A stretch of 64,000 bases of DNA from Hordeum vulgare subsp. vulgare (lineage: Eukaryota; Streptophyta; Magnoliopsida; Poales; Poaceae): the NCBI RefSeq assembly GCF_904849725.1, contig NC_058520.1, positions 533,934,083 through 533,998,082 on the forward strand. The letters run 5' to 3'. Under the pieces are notes generated by a model. It was not told the DNA's origin. It made no database searches and saw only the letters and a list, made by a program, of their open reading frames with translations. Both the position numbers and the translations under genes were made by a program. This document shows, piece after piece, positions 1-9,748 of the stretch. How positions within the stretch are numbered: the stretch's first letter is position 1; every line of letters begins with the position of its first letter.

Positions 1-640
1 AAAAATAACCAAAGGCAAATACATACACCTACACATATATATCATATATATCATCCTACACAGTAAAATTTGCCTAACATATTGAACTACACCAAAAAAT
101 TAACCAAAGACCAATACATACACCTACACATATTTATCATATACTCCCTCCGTTCCTAAATATTAGTCTTTTAAGCGATTTCACTAAGGGTCTACATACG
201 GAGCAAAATGATTGAATCTATACTCTAAAGTATGTCTATATACATCCGTATGTAGTCCACTAGTGAAATCTCTACAAAGACTTATATTTAGGAACGGAGG
301 GAGTATATCATCCTACACTTATATATCATCTAACATATTCAACAACACAAAAAAATACAACTACACATATACATACATCTAACAACTATACATCTAATAA
401 AATTTGCCTACACATATACGTCTAACATCTAACATCTAACAACTACAAAAAAATAACATATAGGAACTACACATAAGAACTATATCTATCATCTAACAAC
501 TACAAAAAAATAACATCTAACATCTAACATATAAGAACTATATCATCTAACAACTACAAAACAATCCCTAATACTAAGATAAAACCATCTAATCTAACAT
601 AACCTAATATTCAAAAATACCATCAAAATAAGATGTTGAA
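1..640. repeat. AT-rich low-complexity DNA with short degenerate repeats
   Basis: The stretch is built from recurring short phrases such as catacacctacacatat, aaaatttgcct and catctaacaactacaaaaaa. They reappear on both sides of the MITE at 144-303, so the MITE landed inside a pre-existing repeat-rich segment. No ORF of note and no protein similarity is visible. It could be intron or flank of a gene lying outside the window. Confidence 0.6.
144..303. mobile_element. Stowaway MITE (Tc1/mariner type), 160 bp
   Basis: The terminal inverted repeats are ctccctccgttcctaaatat at the left and its near-perfect complement at the right. The element is flanked by the TA dinucleotide expected for Stowaway insertion (142-143 and 304-305). 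The interior is also largely self-complementary, so the transcript would fold into a hairpin. There is no coding capacity; such elements move with a mariner transposase supplied in trans. Confidence 0.92.
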
Positions 641-1055
641 ACAAAAAAAATAGAGGGATTGAGGGAGATTACCTCAAGAAAGCTTTGGGGGATCCGATCT
701 ATGAATTTTGGTGGAGAAGGAAGTAGATCAAGAGGGTGGGGTGTGAGGGGAAAGGGGGGGGCGAGAGGAGAAGAGATGTGTTATGTTAGGATGGGGTAGG
801 AGAAAGAAGATGGTTTGGTGGGTCGGGCCCGAGCCAGTTAAGTCACCCGTGCCAGACGCCAGGGTGCGTGGCGTTTGGGTCTCGCGACCAGACGACGGGT
901 CCCTGACGTCTGACCCCTTTGCCACGTCAGCAGGTCAACTACGGCGCGGATCGAGCGGGCCCCTGCCAGACGCCGCGGTCCCTGGCGTCTCACGTGCAAT
1001 CCAGACGTCAGGGACGTTGGCGTCACGTAAAAAGGTTACATTTAAAGAAAAATAA
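641..1055. other. Unassigned GC-rich segment with repeated GACGTC/GACGCC-type motifs
   Basis: No known gene is recognised. Between about 845 and 1030 the short motifs cagacgcc, cagacgtc, ctgacgtc, ctggcgtc and ttggcgtc recur in both orientations and could pair with each other. On the minus strand, the junction near 670 reads TTGAG followed by GTAATC and could be a splice donor, which would make 673-925 part of a first exon. Short ORFs exist on both strands but show no family signature. Confidence 0.3.
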
Positions 1056-1974
1056 ATAAACATAGGTCAAATCTGGGTTTTCTTTGTAGTTTAGGTCAAA
1101 ACACAAAATATGTCCTAGGTGGCTCTACGAGATGTGAACAGGTTTGACCCATCGCTCCAGGCTCCGGCTGGCTGGCCTATGGTGTTTGTCTGCTTCGACC
1201 GATGTCCGTCCGTCGGAGGAGCAGGGGGAGGCAGGCAGCGTCGCCATGATTAAAGCGTCTGTGGAAGGGCAGCTAGAAGCTGCACTGCTTTCTGCCGCGC
1301 ATTCAACGCGAAGCTCGCACAGGACAGGACGGGGCAGGACCCTCTGGCCTTGTTCCTTCCCGCTCCCGCTCCCGTCGCCTCGCCTAGGCCCCTAGCATCA
1401 TCTCCCCGGAGAAAAAGGGACGATCGATCGATGCGGTGTCCATGGATCGGCGACAAAACAACTGGTCGAGGCGATCGCTACCAAATCATGGCCAGAAAGG
1501 AGCGTACCATCATGGTCAAGTCTGGGGAAGCACCAGTCAAGACACGAGATGATGACGCTAAGCCTAATTACGAGACGAGGCCGCCCTCTAAGCTGCAACT
1601 GGAATTAGAGTGTTGCCTACCGTACCGTACCAACTATAGGATAGGATAGTAGGCTGCGACGACCATGTGTTTCATTATGGTTTCCCTCAGAGAGAGCGGC
1701 AAGCAAACTTGTACTCAGATTATTTTGTACGCCAACTACAATTATTCAGCTACAGGGAAGAGAAGGGAGTAGGGAGTATATTCATCCCATAGTAGGTCAA
1801 ACTTGAATTTCCTTTTTAATTCGAACTGCCACAGCAAACCATGCGCATTCAATGAAGTGCCAGTTGGATTGCTGGAACCTTAGACACGCAAATACTATGC
1901 TACCGCTAGTCTACTACACTACTGCTAGTGTCGCTGCTGTTGGTAGACAGTAAAATGTTTTGTAGCAAGGCAGG
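1056..1974. other. No recognisable gene or element
   Basis: Mixed-composition DNA lies downstream of the SHMT gene. Short overlapping ORFs on both strands (the longest about 99 codons at 1350-1649) show no protein family signature and are most likely chance ORFs in a GC-richer patch. No inverted-repeat ends, LTR termini or RNA genes were seen. Confidence 0.4.
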
Positions 1975-1979
1975 CAATG

Positions 1980-2722
1980 GCCCTATTTAGATCCATAGGC
2001 TAGAGTTAGGTCTTGTTTGTTTCAGAAGTTTCGAACTTTTTTTAATCCCAATTTAAAAGTCCCTAGTCCCTATCCGTTTGTTTCCAAGGACTAAATAGAC
2101 ACTGGAGGTCATTAAATAACATGTAAAAAGACCATGATACTCTTAGTAATGTAGTAGTTATTAAATGACATGCTAAAAGTAGGGGCATTGTTGAAAAAAG
2201 TGCCAAAAAAGTCTTAAAAAGACCCTTCCATAGGGACTTCTCCAAATAGTCCCAAATACCCCCTTTTAGTCCCTAAAAGTCTCTCCTGTTTATTTCACAT
2301 TGGACTTTTTAGGACTTTTTTTAGTCCTACATCAAAAGTCCCTGGAAACAAACACCCCCTTAGTTTGAGCTAGTTGGGGCTCAAATAGCTCTAAAGTATC
2401 CAAACATGAGGGTTACATTGGAGCTAGTTGCATCTAACCCACCTAAAAAAACTAGCCACCCAAGATGTGCTAATTGGAGTTAGTTTTCATGGAGCCTAGT
2501 AAAAAGTCACTTTTCTCTCTCTATCCACTAGGTAATAGGTGTTAATTGGAGCTAGTTTTCAAGAAACCCACTAAAAAATCACTTTTCTCTCTCCATCAAC
2601 TACAACTATTATCAATCTAACCCTATCATCCAAACACCTTTTTGGCTGGAGTTAGTTTAGAGTTAGTCATGAGCTAGAAACTAACTCTAACCTCTAGCTA
2701 AGTTAGAGTATCCAAACAGGAC
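1980..2722. mobile_element. Non-autonomous DNA transposon (MITE-like), host of a nested MITE
   Basis: The ends are complementary: the left end begins gccctatttagatcc, and the right end reads gtcctgtttggatac on the opposite strand. Both ends continue into ctag/agagttag phrases. The sequence CAATG flanks both sides (1975-1979 and 2723-2727), which suggests a 5-bp target duplication. The element is interrupted at 2009-2359 by another MITE. Its interior contains two copies of a roughly 60-bp unit (about 2470-2528 and 2542-2600). There is no ORF. The superfamily is uncertain because a 5-bp duplication does not fit hAT (8 bp) or Harbinger (3 bp). Confidence 0.65.
2009..2359. mobile_element. Nested MITE, probably PIF/Harbinger (Tourist-like)
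   Basis: The left end ggtcttgtttgtttc and the complement of the right end, ggggtgtttgtttcc, form imperfect inverted repeats. The trinucleotide TTA flanks both ends (2006-2008 and 2360-2362), the expected Harbinger target duplication. Subterminal aaaagtccctagtccct and agtccctaaaagt phrases are also inverted. It is non-coding and inserted into the element at 1980-2722. Confidence 0.75.
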
Positions 2723-3027
2723 CAATGAGAACATACTACATGCAGACCAAGCCTACGGTACCTCTTGACCCTACAGGCAATGAGATAACATTCGGCGAGT
2801 CATGGAACGACACAGTAGAAAAGCACGGTGAATACGGAAGTACCCTTCTCAGCTAATAGCCTTCCACGGCAAGTTGGAGCACTCAACGGTTTCAGCAAAT
2901 AGCACGACCCAGTATAAAAGTTCAGCAAATTTCATCATGTAGTTAAACGAGCTAAAATGTTTTAGGATCATTCCGTACAGACTCTGAGCCGAGAACGCAA
3001 CAGGTTCCAAAAACCCAACGAAATATA

Positions 3028-3108
3028 CTCCCTTCGTAAACTAATATAAGAGCATTCAGAACACTACTTTAGTAATCCAAACATCCTTATATTAATTTAC
3101 AGAGGGAG
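3028..3108. mobile_element. Short Stowaway MITE, about 81 bp
   Basis: The inverted ends ctcccttcgtaaactaatat and the complement of atattaatttacagagggag are flanked by TA at 3026-3027 and 3109-3110. The element is a near-complete hairpin with no coding content. It lies in the 3' flank of the SHMT gene. Confidence 0.85.
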
Positions 3109-3195
3109 TACATACTAATTATAAGCTTTTATGAGGATAATGTTAGCATGTGAAAGCTTTTGGTTAATCATTAAACAACACGGTAAGAAAAGCTC

Positions 3196-3670
3196 ACTAC
3201 ATAACCTTTCATCCAGCAGATAGCACACCCAATATAAAATGAACGCTAAATAATCATTCATCCACAGACAGCTGACATTTACCCCTCCGTTCCTAAATAC
3301 AAGTCTTTTTGAAGATTTTACTAGAAAACTAATATTAACCAAAATGAATGAATTACATTGTAAAGTATGTCTACATACACCATATGTAGTCTCCTAATGA
3401 AACCTTAAAAAGACAAGTATTTAAAAACGGAGGGAGTATAGTTAACACTCAAATGGTTCGAAAAGATAGCACACCCAATATAAAACAACACAGGCTTACT
3501 AAATAACCTTTCATCCACGAACAGCTGGCAATTAAGTTATAAAACACTCAAATGTTTCCAGAAGACGGCACACCCAATATAAGTAACCTTTCATCCACAA
3601 ACAGCTGTCAGTTAAGTAATTATACCTTAAAACACTCAAAAGGATCCAGAAGATGTCACACCCTAAAGCT
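3196..3670. repeat. Degenerate tandem repeat (unit about 90-100 bp) interrupted by a MITE
   Basis: The phrases agcacacccaatataaa and, downstream of it, ttcatccac..acagctg recur with copies starting near 3222, 3468 and 3568. The first spacing is 246 bp but contains the 155-bp MITE plus its TA duplication. Removing these leaves about 89 bp, close to the next spacing of 100 bp. The repeat therefore predates the MITE. It lies 3' of the SHMT gene and its role is unknown. Confidence 0.6.
3282..3436. mobile_element. Stowaway MITE, about 155 bp
   Basis: The left end cccctccgttcctaaatac and the right end aaaaacggagggag are inverted repeats flanked by TA (3280-3281 and 3437-3438). The interior includes the aagtatgtctacata phrase shared with the MITEs at 144-303 and 8019-8177, so the three belong to one family at different divergence. 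Confidence 0.88.
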
Positions 3671-4003
3671 CAGCGAATTTCATCAAACTAAAATATTTGT
3701 CTGGACTATGAGCTTACAACACTACAGGTTCCAAAAACACGACAAAACATATATCATATAAGAACTCATTACGTGAAGATTCACTACATACATAAATCAC
3801 AAAAGACTTTAGGATATAGACCTGTACATGATTGCTTGAGAGTCAAAGAGTCGAAACCAATTTCCAACTAAAAAATCGTTTTCTACACCGTTGCTGTTGA
3901 GAGCAACAACTTCCAGTTCTGTGTGAACAACCTGATAACAAAATAGTTGCTATTTGCTGATAAATCTGGACAATCCGCAAGAAGATGTAATATATATGAA
4001 CAG

Positions 4004-7000
4004 TCATACATCAAAACCCGGCATCGCAAACTGGGACGCGAAAGCCTCGACCTGGTTACCGAGCTCTATAATGTCCTTATTGTTCTCCAGGCCTCTTAGA
4101 AATTCCTTCTGCACTTTTCCGTGTTGTTTCAGAACACTGCCAGCTATCTGTGTCGCCCTGATGAGGAAGTCTGCAATCACCTCGAAGTCATCTTCTAGGC
4201 AACCTCTAGTAGTCATGGCAGGTGTTCCTGCACCATACAGCACCATGATGATAAGCAGCAGGCAAATACTTATTTTCTGTTCACATACACAAACGAAAAG
4301 AAGAGATTACAAAAAATGACATGTTATAAGAACTAACCAATACGCACGCCACCAGGAGATATTGAACCATTGTCCCCATATATCGGCGTCTTATTTATAG
4401 AGATGTGGCACAGTTCACAGACCTTCTCAAAGTTCTTCCCTGTCAAAATGATGGAGAACAACTTCATAAGCCACATACACAAACATTTTACTTTCTGACT
4501 TATTGTCCATTAGTCAATATGAAACCGAATTTGCATCTTGTTAAAAGACAATTAAGGGAATACTTGATACATTGCAATAACAAAGTCAGAATACAAGTAC
4601 GCTGCAAATTGGAAGTTAGAATTATACCGGTCAAGCCAAAAGTTCTGAGGTCCCAAAGTACCAAGTGATTGTCAGTACCACCAGTAACCAATCTGCATTT
4701 TCTTCTGAGCAAGGCCGATGCCAAAGCTTGAGCATTTTTCATAACTTGTTGAATGTATGCTTTATATTCAGGCGTTGCAACTTGCTTCAGCGTTATCGCT
4801 AAAGCAGCAATATGGTTATTATGCGGCCCTCCTTGCAGTGAAGGGAATACAGCAAAATTTATCTTATCCTCAAAGTCATAATCATTTTCATCCCCTTGAG
4901 AAAAAGATCCACCTCGCTTCCTCATATTCTTCCCTTTCCTAAAAAATATTATTCCACCTCTAGGACCCCTTAGGTTCTTGTGAGTAGTTGATGTAATGAC
5001 ATCACAGTAGTCGAATGGACTGCGACATTCCTGTGAAAGCAATAAGAAATAGCTATCAGCAGACAGTAGTACTCAGCTAGCAGCAAAGTGTGACAAAGTT
5101 CAGAAAATAGCAACAAATGAACTTTTTACTGTGATGTGAACATCAAATAGTCGAACTAATACCAAGATTAAGCAGTAGAAACAATCCAGACAATCTTTCA
5201 GAAGGTGGGTGCTCATAGATAACAAATGTGGAAGTGCAACAAACAGTACAGGAACAAGAATAAATGTTCTAATCTTCCATGACAAAACAAGTAGCATTTT
5301 AATCAATATGAACATTTATCACTTACAAACAGAATTCTTGCAAGCTGAAAATAAGTTTTAATGGTGTTCTTACAGAACTTGTACAATATCAAGTCTGCTC
5401 CATAAGAAGAATTACCACATAGTATTTGTATAACCATCAGGTATCAGCCAATTAAGATATGATGCAATCCTAAATGAGATGGCACACCAGAGAATATGCT
5501 TGTCATTTGCGACTACTCTTTTGTTGTAACAGAAGTGTTATAAGGGACAGGTGATTTTTTTGTACTGCTACAACCTTAAACTAAGTTACAACTATGCCAT
5601 GATAACCAATACAACATGCCAGGATTGAATGACCATGACAGAGAGCTCCAAAGGCTCCTAATTACTTGTCATTTGAATTAATTTACATCATCAATCCTGA
5701 ATTTGCACAAACCAAACAAATCAAGAACAAAGGACCTACAAAAAGAATCCTTCAATTTGCTACGACAAATTTAAATGTTAGCTGTTCTATACTGGACGCG
5801 CAAACATAACCAAATAATATTACCTCACGTCTTGCTACAAAAAGCTATGCTAATCAATGTAAGCAATAGTGCAATACACATGTTCACTGGACTATAAATA
5901 AATGATAACAGAAGCAAGGAGATAATCTTTGAAATGGGACATTATCAAAGCACAAAGATAAACAACAGCTTTGCCTTACGGACATGCAGCACTAGGTAAT
6001 GCAATAGATGCAATCGCAGGTTCACAACTGGTTTTCCCAGCTATAGCTATTGTGAGAAGCACCCACTGTGCATTTAGAACACAAATATGCAACCAAACTA
6101 TGCTATAGTTATTGCGAGAGGCACCCATTGTGCATCTAGAACAATATGCAACCAAACTATAACAGTGAGATAACTAAACGAATGTGCCTTGACAGAGGTC
6201 AATGTACCTTTGCTGCAACAAGTCCGCTAATATGCGCCATGTCGCACATGAGCACTGCGCCACACTTATCAGCTATCAGCCTCATCCGTGCAAAGTCCCA
6301 CTCCCTGGGGTAGGAACTCCCACCACAGATAAGAATCTTGGGGTGGAAATCCATTGCCCGGTCCTCAAGCTTGTCATAATCAATATAGCCAGTCTGTGGA
6401 TTCACCTTGTATGACAAGCTCTCAAAGAATATGGAGGCGCCAGACACCTTCTTACCACTAGGCGTGTAGTACCCGTGGCTGACATGGCCACCGGACGGCG
6501 GCTCAAGGCCCATGATACGGTCATTAGGAAGGAGAAGCCCTGTGTAGACCGCCAGGTTTGCGGAGGTGCATGAGTAGGGCTGGACATTGACCCCCCAGCA
6601 GGCGGGGTCAAGGCCGAAGGCAGTGAGGGCGCGCTGGTGGCAGAGGCGCTCGATGGCGTCGATGTGCTGGTTCCCGCCGTAGTAGCGAGCCCCCGGGTGG
6701 CCCTCGGAGTACTTGTTGGTGAGGTGGCTGCCGAGCGCGTCGAGCACGGCGCGGCAGACGAAGTTCTCCGAGGCGATGAGCTCGATGCCGCGCACCTGGC
6801 GGTCCCTCTCGCGCTCCATGAGCGCGTGCACGTCCGGGTCGGCCTCCGCGAGCGGCTGGTTCCCCCAGGCGCGGACCGCGCGGCGCCGCGCCTCCAGATC
6901 CGCGCCCGCCGCCTGGCGCTTCGCGGGGCGCATGGCCGCGGACGAGGAGGAGCAGGAGGAGGCCTCCCCTCCTCCCCCGCCGTAGAGCGCGTTGCGCGGG

Positions 7001-7242
7001 CGCTTGACGCAGAGCGAGTGGCCGAGGAGCGAGAAGTGCTGGTCGGCGCCCTCGTCGTCCCCGTTCTCGCCGTCGCCGCCGCCGCCGCCCCCGACGCTGC
7101 CCTCCGTCTTCACGTCGTCCGAGTCGTCGAACAGCCGCAGCGGCGTGGCGGCGCGCGCGTGCGCGCGCGCGTGGGCGTTGGCGTGGGCGTGCGGGTGGAG
7201 CCCGAGCGAGAGGTCCGACGACTCCGGCCGCGAGAGATCCAT
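4004..7242 (-). CDS. SHM7-like: Serine hydroxymethyltransferase, plant SHM6/SHM7 class, four exons
   Basis: Exons on the minus strand are 6208-7242, 4628-5030, 4338-4439 and 4004-4227. All introns are GT-AG and the sum is 1764 nt (587 codons plus TGA). The enzyme interconverts serine plus tetrahydrofolate with glycine plus 5,10-methylene-tetrahydrofolate using pyridoxal phosphate. Visible signatures are ELIASENF (residues 154-161), [13 protein letters not shown] (178-190), HVSHG (253-257), [12 protein letters not shown] (333-344) and [14 protein letters not shown], whose K363 is the expected cofactor lysine. Residues 1-115 are an extension that is His/Ala, Gly and Ser rich, with KRPR (80-83) and RPAKRQ (105-110) as possible nuclear signals. 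The in-frame upstream ATG at 7284 would add 14 residues; the ATG at 7242 was chosen because it begins MDLSRP. The extension and length fit SHM6/SHM7 (the latter reported as the nuclear protein MSA1) rather than the mitochondrial or cytosolic enzymes. Nuclear location is inference. Confidence 0.93.
6041..6162 (-). repeat. Tandem duplication of a 62-bp unit in SHMT intron 1
   Basis: Copy one (6041-6102) and copy two (6103-6162) both begin ctatag, contain a gcaccca.tgtgcat phrase and end gcaaccaaacta. They differ at a handful of positions and by a 2-base gap. The pair lies in intron 1 (5031-6207), close to the 5' splice site. No function is evident. Confidence 0.8.
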
Positions 7243-7600
7243 ACCTTCCAAATTCTCCCCAAATCGCCTCACGAGAAACCGCAACCGTAGCGCTCAGCAG
7301 CAGCACCCACAACAACAGACGCAGCACGGGGCGCGGAGGCTACAGCAGCGGCGGAGGCTGGCGGCGGCGGCGGCGGCGGCGGCGGGGGTGGGCGGGGCCG
7401 CGGCGGAGGGAAGCATGGGCCGGCTCGGGGAGGGAGGTCGGGGTTTGGGGATTCCGCGGGCACGCGGCGTTTGGAATCTGAGACGGGGTGGAGGAGGAGG
7501 AGGAAGGCAAGGGGGATTTGATTGGCTTGGTTGTATCGACGAGGGCCAGGCGATGGAAGGGACGGGGACGGGGACGGGTTGGGGAATGGAATGCGGACGG
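7243..7600 (-). promoter_or_regulatory. Presumed SHMT 5' leader and proximal promoter with CGG repeat and G-rich tract
   Basis: Immediately upstream of the start codon the DNA is very GC rich. A run of about nine CGG units (7360-7386 on the plus strand) would lie 118-145 nt 5' of the ATG and probably in the leader. An out-of-frame ATG at 7327 opens a long Arg-rich frame overlapping the gene, which could act as an upstream ORF if transcribed. At 7559-7584 five G-runs (ggg, gggg, gggg, ggg, gggg) separated by 2-3 bases meet the pattern for a G-quadruplex on the plus strand. The transcription start cannot be located from sequence alone. Confidence 0.5.
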
Positions 7601-8016
7601 GGGGACGCACCTGGATGGGAAACCGGACGGGGGCCGGTGCGCGCCCCCGCGGCCCCCGTCCACGTGCCGGTGGCGGCCCGTTTGGGTCCGTGGGCTCGGA
7701 ACGGGTCGCGGGGTCCGGTCCGGTCCGGGCGACGACTTTGTGCATTCCGATCGCGCTGGCTGGCCGCCTGCGAACGTTCCCAATGGCGTCATCGATGCAA
7801 AGGGGTCCCGTTGTTATTTTTATTTTTATTTTATTGCGTAGGTTTGTTCTTTTCGTTTGTTTATTATTGACGAGGGATGAGCTCTCTTTTTTGTGGATTG
7901 AAAAGTACGGAAGATGAGGTGTGCGTGCATTGATTGACGATGGCTCTGCCGAAGATTTGGGCCTCCGATCCGTCCATGATCCACGCGTTTGTGTAGAGTA
8001 GTAGAGATTTCTTTTT
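7601..8016. other. Intergenic DNA upstream of SHMT, no feature recognised
   Basis: GC-rich up to about 7790, then AT-rich. Long overlapping ORFs on both strands are composition artefacts (Arg/Pro/Gly rich). No transposon ends are seen until the MITE at 8019. Confidence 0.4.
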
Positions 8017-8018
8017 TA

Positions 8019-8177
8019 CTCCCTCCGTTCCTAAATATAAGTCTTTTAGATATTTCACTAGGAGTCCACATACGAAGTAAAATGAATGAATCTACACTCT
8101 AAAGTATATATATATACATTCGTATGTAGTCCACTAATGAAACATTTTTAAAGACTTATATTTAGAAACGGAGGGAG
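8019..8177. mobile_element. Stowaway MITE, 159 bp
   Basis: The inverted ends ctccctccgttcctaaatat and its complement (right end atatttagaaacggagggag) are flanked by TA at 8017-8018 and 8178-8179. Interior phrases tctacactctaaagtatat and cgtatgtagtccacta match the MITE at 144-303, so both are copies of one family on either side of the SHMT gene. Confidence 0.92.
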
Positions 8178-8530
8178 TATTTCTTTTGCATGGTTCGAGT
8201 TCTGGATTCTGCGGATGAACCTCCTTGTGTTTTCAGCGATGTTCAGTTCGAAGGGATTTCATCTGGACTAGACAGAGTACATATACCCTCTCATTTAGAG
8301 CAACTTCAACGGACCGACATAAACGGACGACATTTTTGTTCGTTTTTTGTCTGTTTGGGTTGACCATCTGTCCGAAGTCCGTTCTGTTTTAGAATTGGGT
8401 CTGCATTGCGTCAAACGCGTCGATCTGTATGTGCCGGCGTGGCCGGCTGGCCGTCCTATTTCAACAAATAGCTCATTTTGCATTGCTTTTGCATTCAAAC
8501 ATATAGTCAAATAACATAGTTTCTGTAAAA
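8178..8530. other. Unassigned flank with an acggac-rich segment
   Basis: Between about 8300 and 8400 the phrases ggaccgacataaacggacg and gtccgaagtccg recur in opposite orientation, suggesting a decayed DNA-transposon fragment. Ends and target duplication could not be defined. No ORF with family signature was seen. Confidence 0.3.
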
Positions 8531-8665
8531 TGTAGGTTTTGTGGAAACTGACTCAACCCTTTATGGGCTGGCCTATCTCATATGTAATGATGTACAATGT
8601 ACAATCAAGTCCTATATCAATACGGTATGAATTTACACAGTTGAGCTATTATACAAAGTCTAACA
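8531..8665 (-). mobile_element. Candidate short 3' LTR of the Ty1/copia element
   Basis: On the minus strand the copia reading frame is followed by a purine-rich gattgaggaaggg tract and then TGTTAGACTTTG, a typical polypurine tract and LTR start. Reading on, CCTACA at 8536-8531 would close a 135-bp LTR with TG..CA ends. The outer end is inferred because no second LTR or target duplication is available for comparison. Confidence 0.5.
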
Positions 8666-8675
8666 CCCTTCCTCA

Positions 8676-9748
8676 ATCTCAACTCACTCCTCGAGCGTCT
8701 AGAAGGTTGAGATTGGGTCTACAGACCTCAAACATGGGAGAAGGTAGAGGCTTGGTGAAGATGTCTGCAAGTTGATCTTTAGAAGAGATAAATCTGACTT
8801 GTATTAGCTTCTGTGCAACACGTTTCCTCACAAAAATGATAGTCAATCTCAATATGTTTGGTCCATGCATGAAACATCGGGTTTGTCGATAGAAACGTAG
8901 CACCGATGTTGTCGCACCAAAGGACCGGAGGAAGTGGTTGGGCAACTCCCAGCTCTTGAAGTAGGGACTCAATCCATATAAGCTCGGCAGTCGCATCGGC
9001 AACCGCCTTGTACTGGGCTTGTGTGCTGCTGCGAAAAACAGTGGCTTGCTTGCGTGCACTCCAGGCGATCAAATTAGGACCCAATGACACAGCATATCCC
9101 CGTGTAGATCGCCTATCATCTGGACACACGGCCCAATCAACATCTGAGAATGCAGAAAGAACTCCAGAGGAACTAGGGCGCAGGTGGAGACCATAGAGAG
9201 AGTGAGACGCACATAACGCAGTATGCGCTACACAGCAGACCAATGGATATCAGTAGGCGCGTCAAGATACTGGCACACCCTGTTAACCGTAAAGGAGAGA
9301 TCAAGACGCGTGATGGTCAGATACTGCAGGCCACCAACAATACTCCGGTACTCAGTCGCATCCTCAGGAGATAGAAGAGCACCATCAGCAACTGAAAGCT
9401 TGTCGGTGCAAGACATGGGTGTAGGAGATGGCTTGCACTTGAGCATACCAACACAGCGCAAAAGATCAAGAGAGTACTTCTCGGTGAGAGCCAAGCTGCC
9501 ATCAGACTGATGAGCGACTTCAATATCTAGGAAGAAGTGAAGATATCCCAAATCCTTAACTGCAAAATCTGTGCCAAGTGTAGTCACAAGAGCATCGGAA
9601 GCCGTTGGAGAAGAGGTGACCAGGATAATGTCATCCACGTACACAAGCAAGTACATAGTCGTACTCGGGCGCTGAAACATGAACAGTGAAGTGTCAGCCT
9701 TCGAAGGAGCGAAGCCATGAGTACGGAGAGCTGAAGCCAAGCGAGCAT
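8676..9748 (-). pseudogene. Ty1/copia pol fragment: C-terminal reverse transcriptase and RNase H
   Basis: Minus-strand frames encode the copia YVDD box (LLVYVDDIILV, about 9630-9660), the DLGYLHFFL segment, EYRSIVGGLQYL, then RNase H motifs ([24 protein letters not shown]) and the C-terminal LADIFTKPL. The reading passes through at least three frames (9228-9740, 8779-9243, 8679-9059), so it is broken by frameshifts. The upstream half of reverse transcriptase is found at 17716-18151. The gap is filled by element A, and the two protein halves meet at the AGCAT duplication. Confidence 0.9.

Noticed and set aside
6608..7327. Long Arg/Ala-rich ORF (239 aa) with a hydrophobic start, overlapping SHMT exon 1 in another frame
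   Set aside because: It is a GC-driven shadow frame of the SHMT exon. The apparent signal peptide comes from the leader, and no family motif is present.
6992..7870. 292-aa plus-strand ORF across the SHMT 5' end and promoter
   Set aside because: Composition artefact (Ser/Pro/Arg/Gly runs from CGG repeats), antisense to a well-supported exon.
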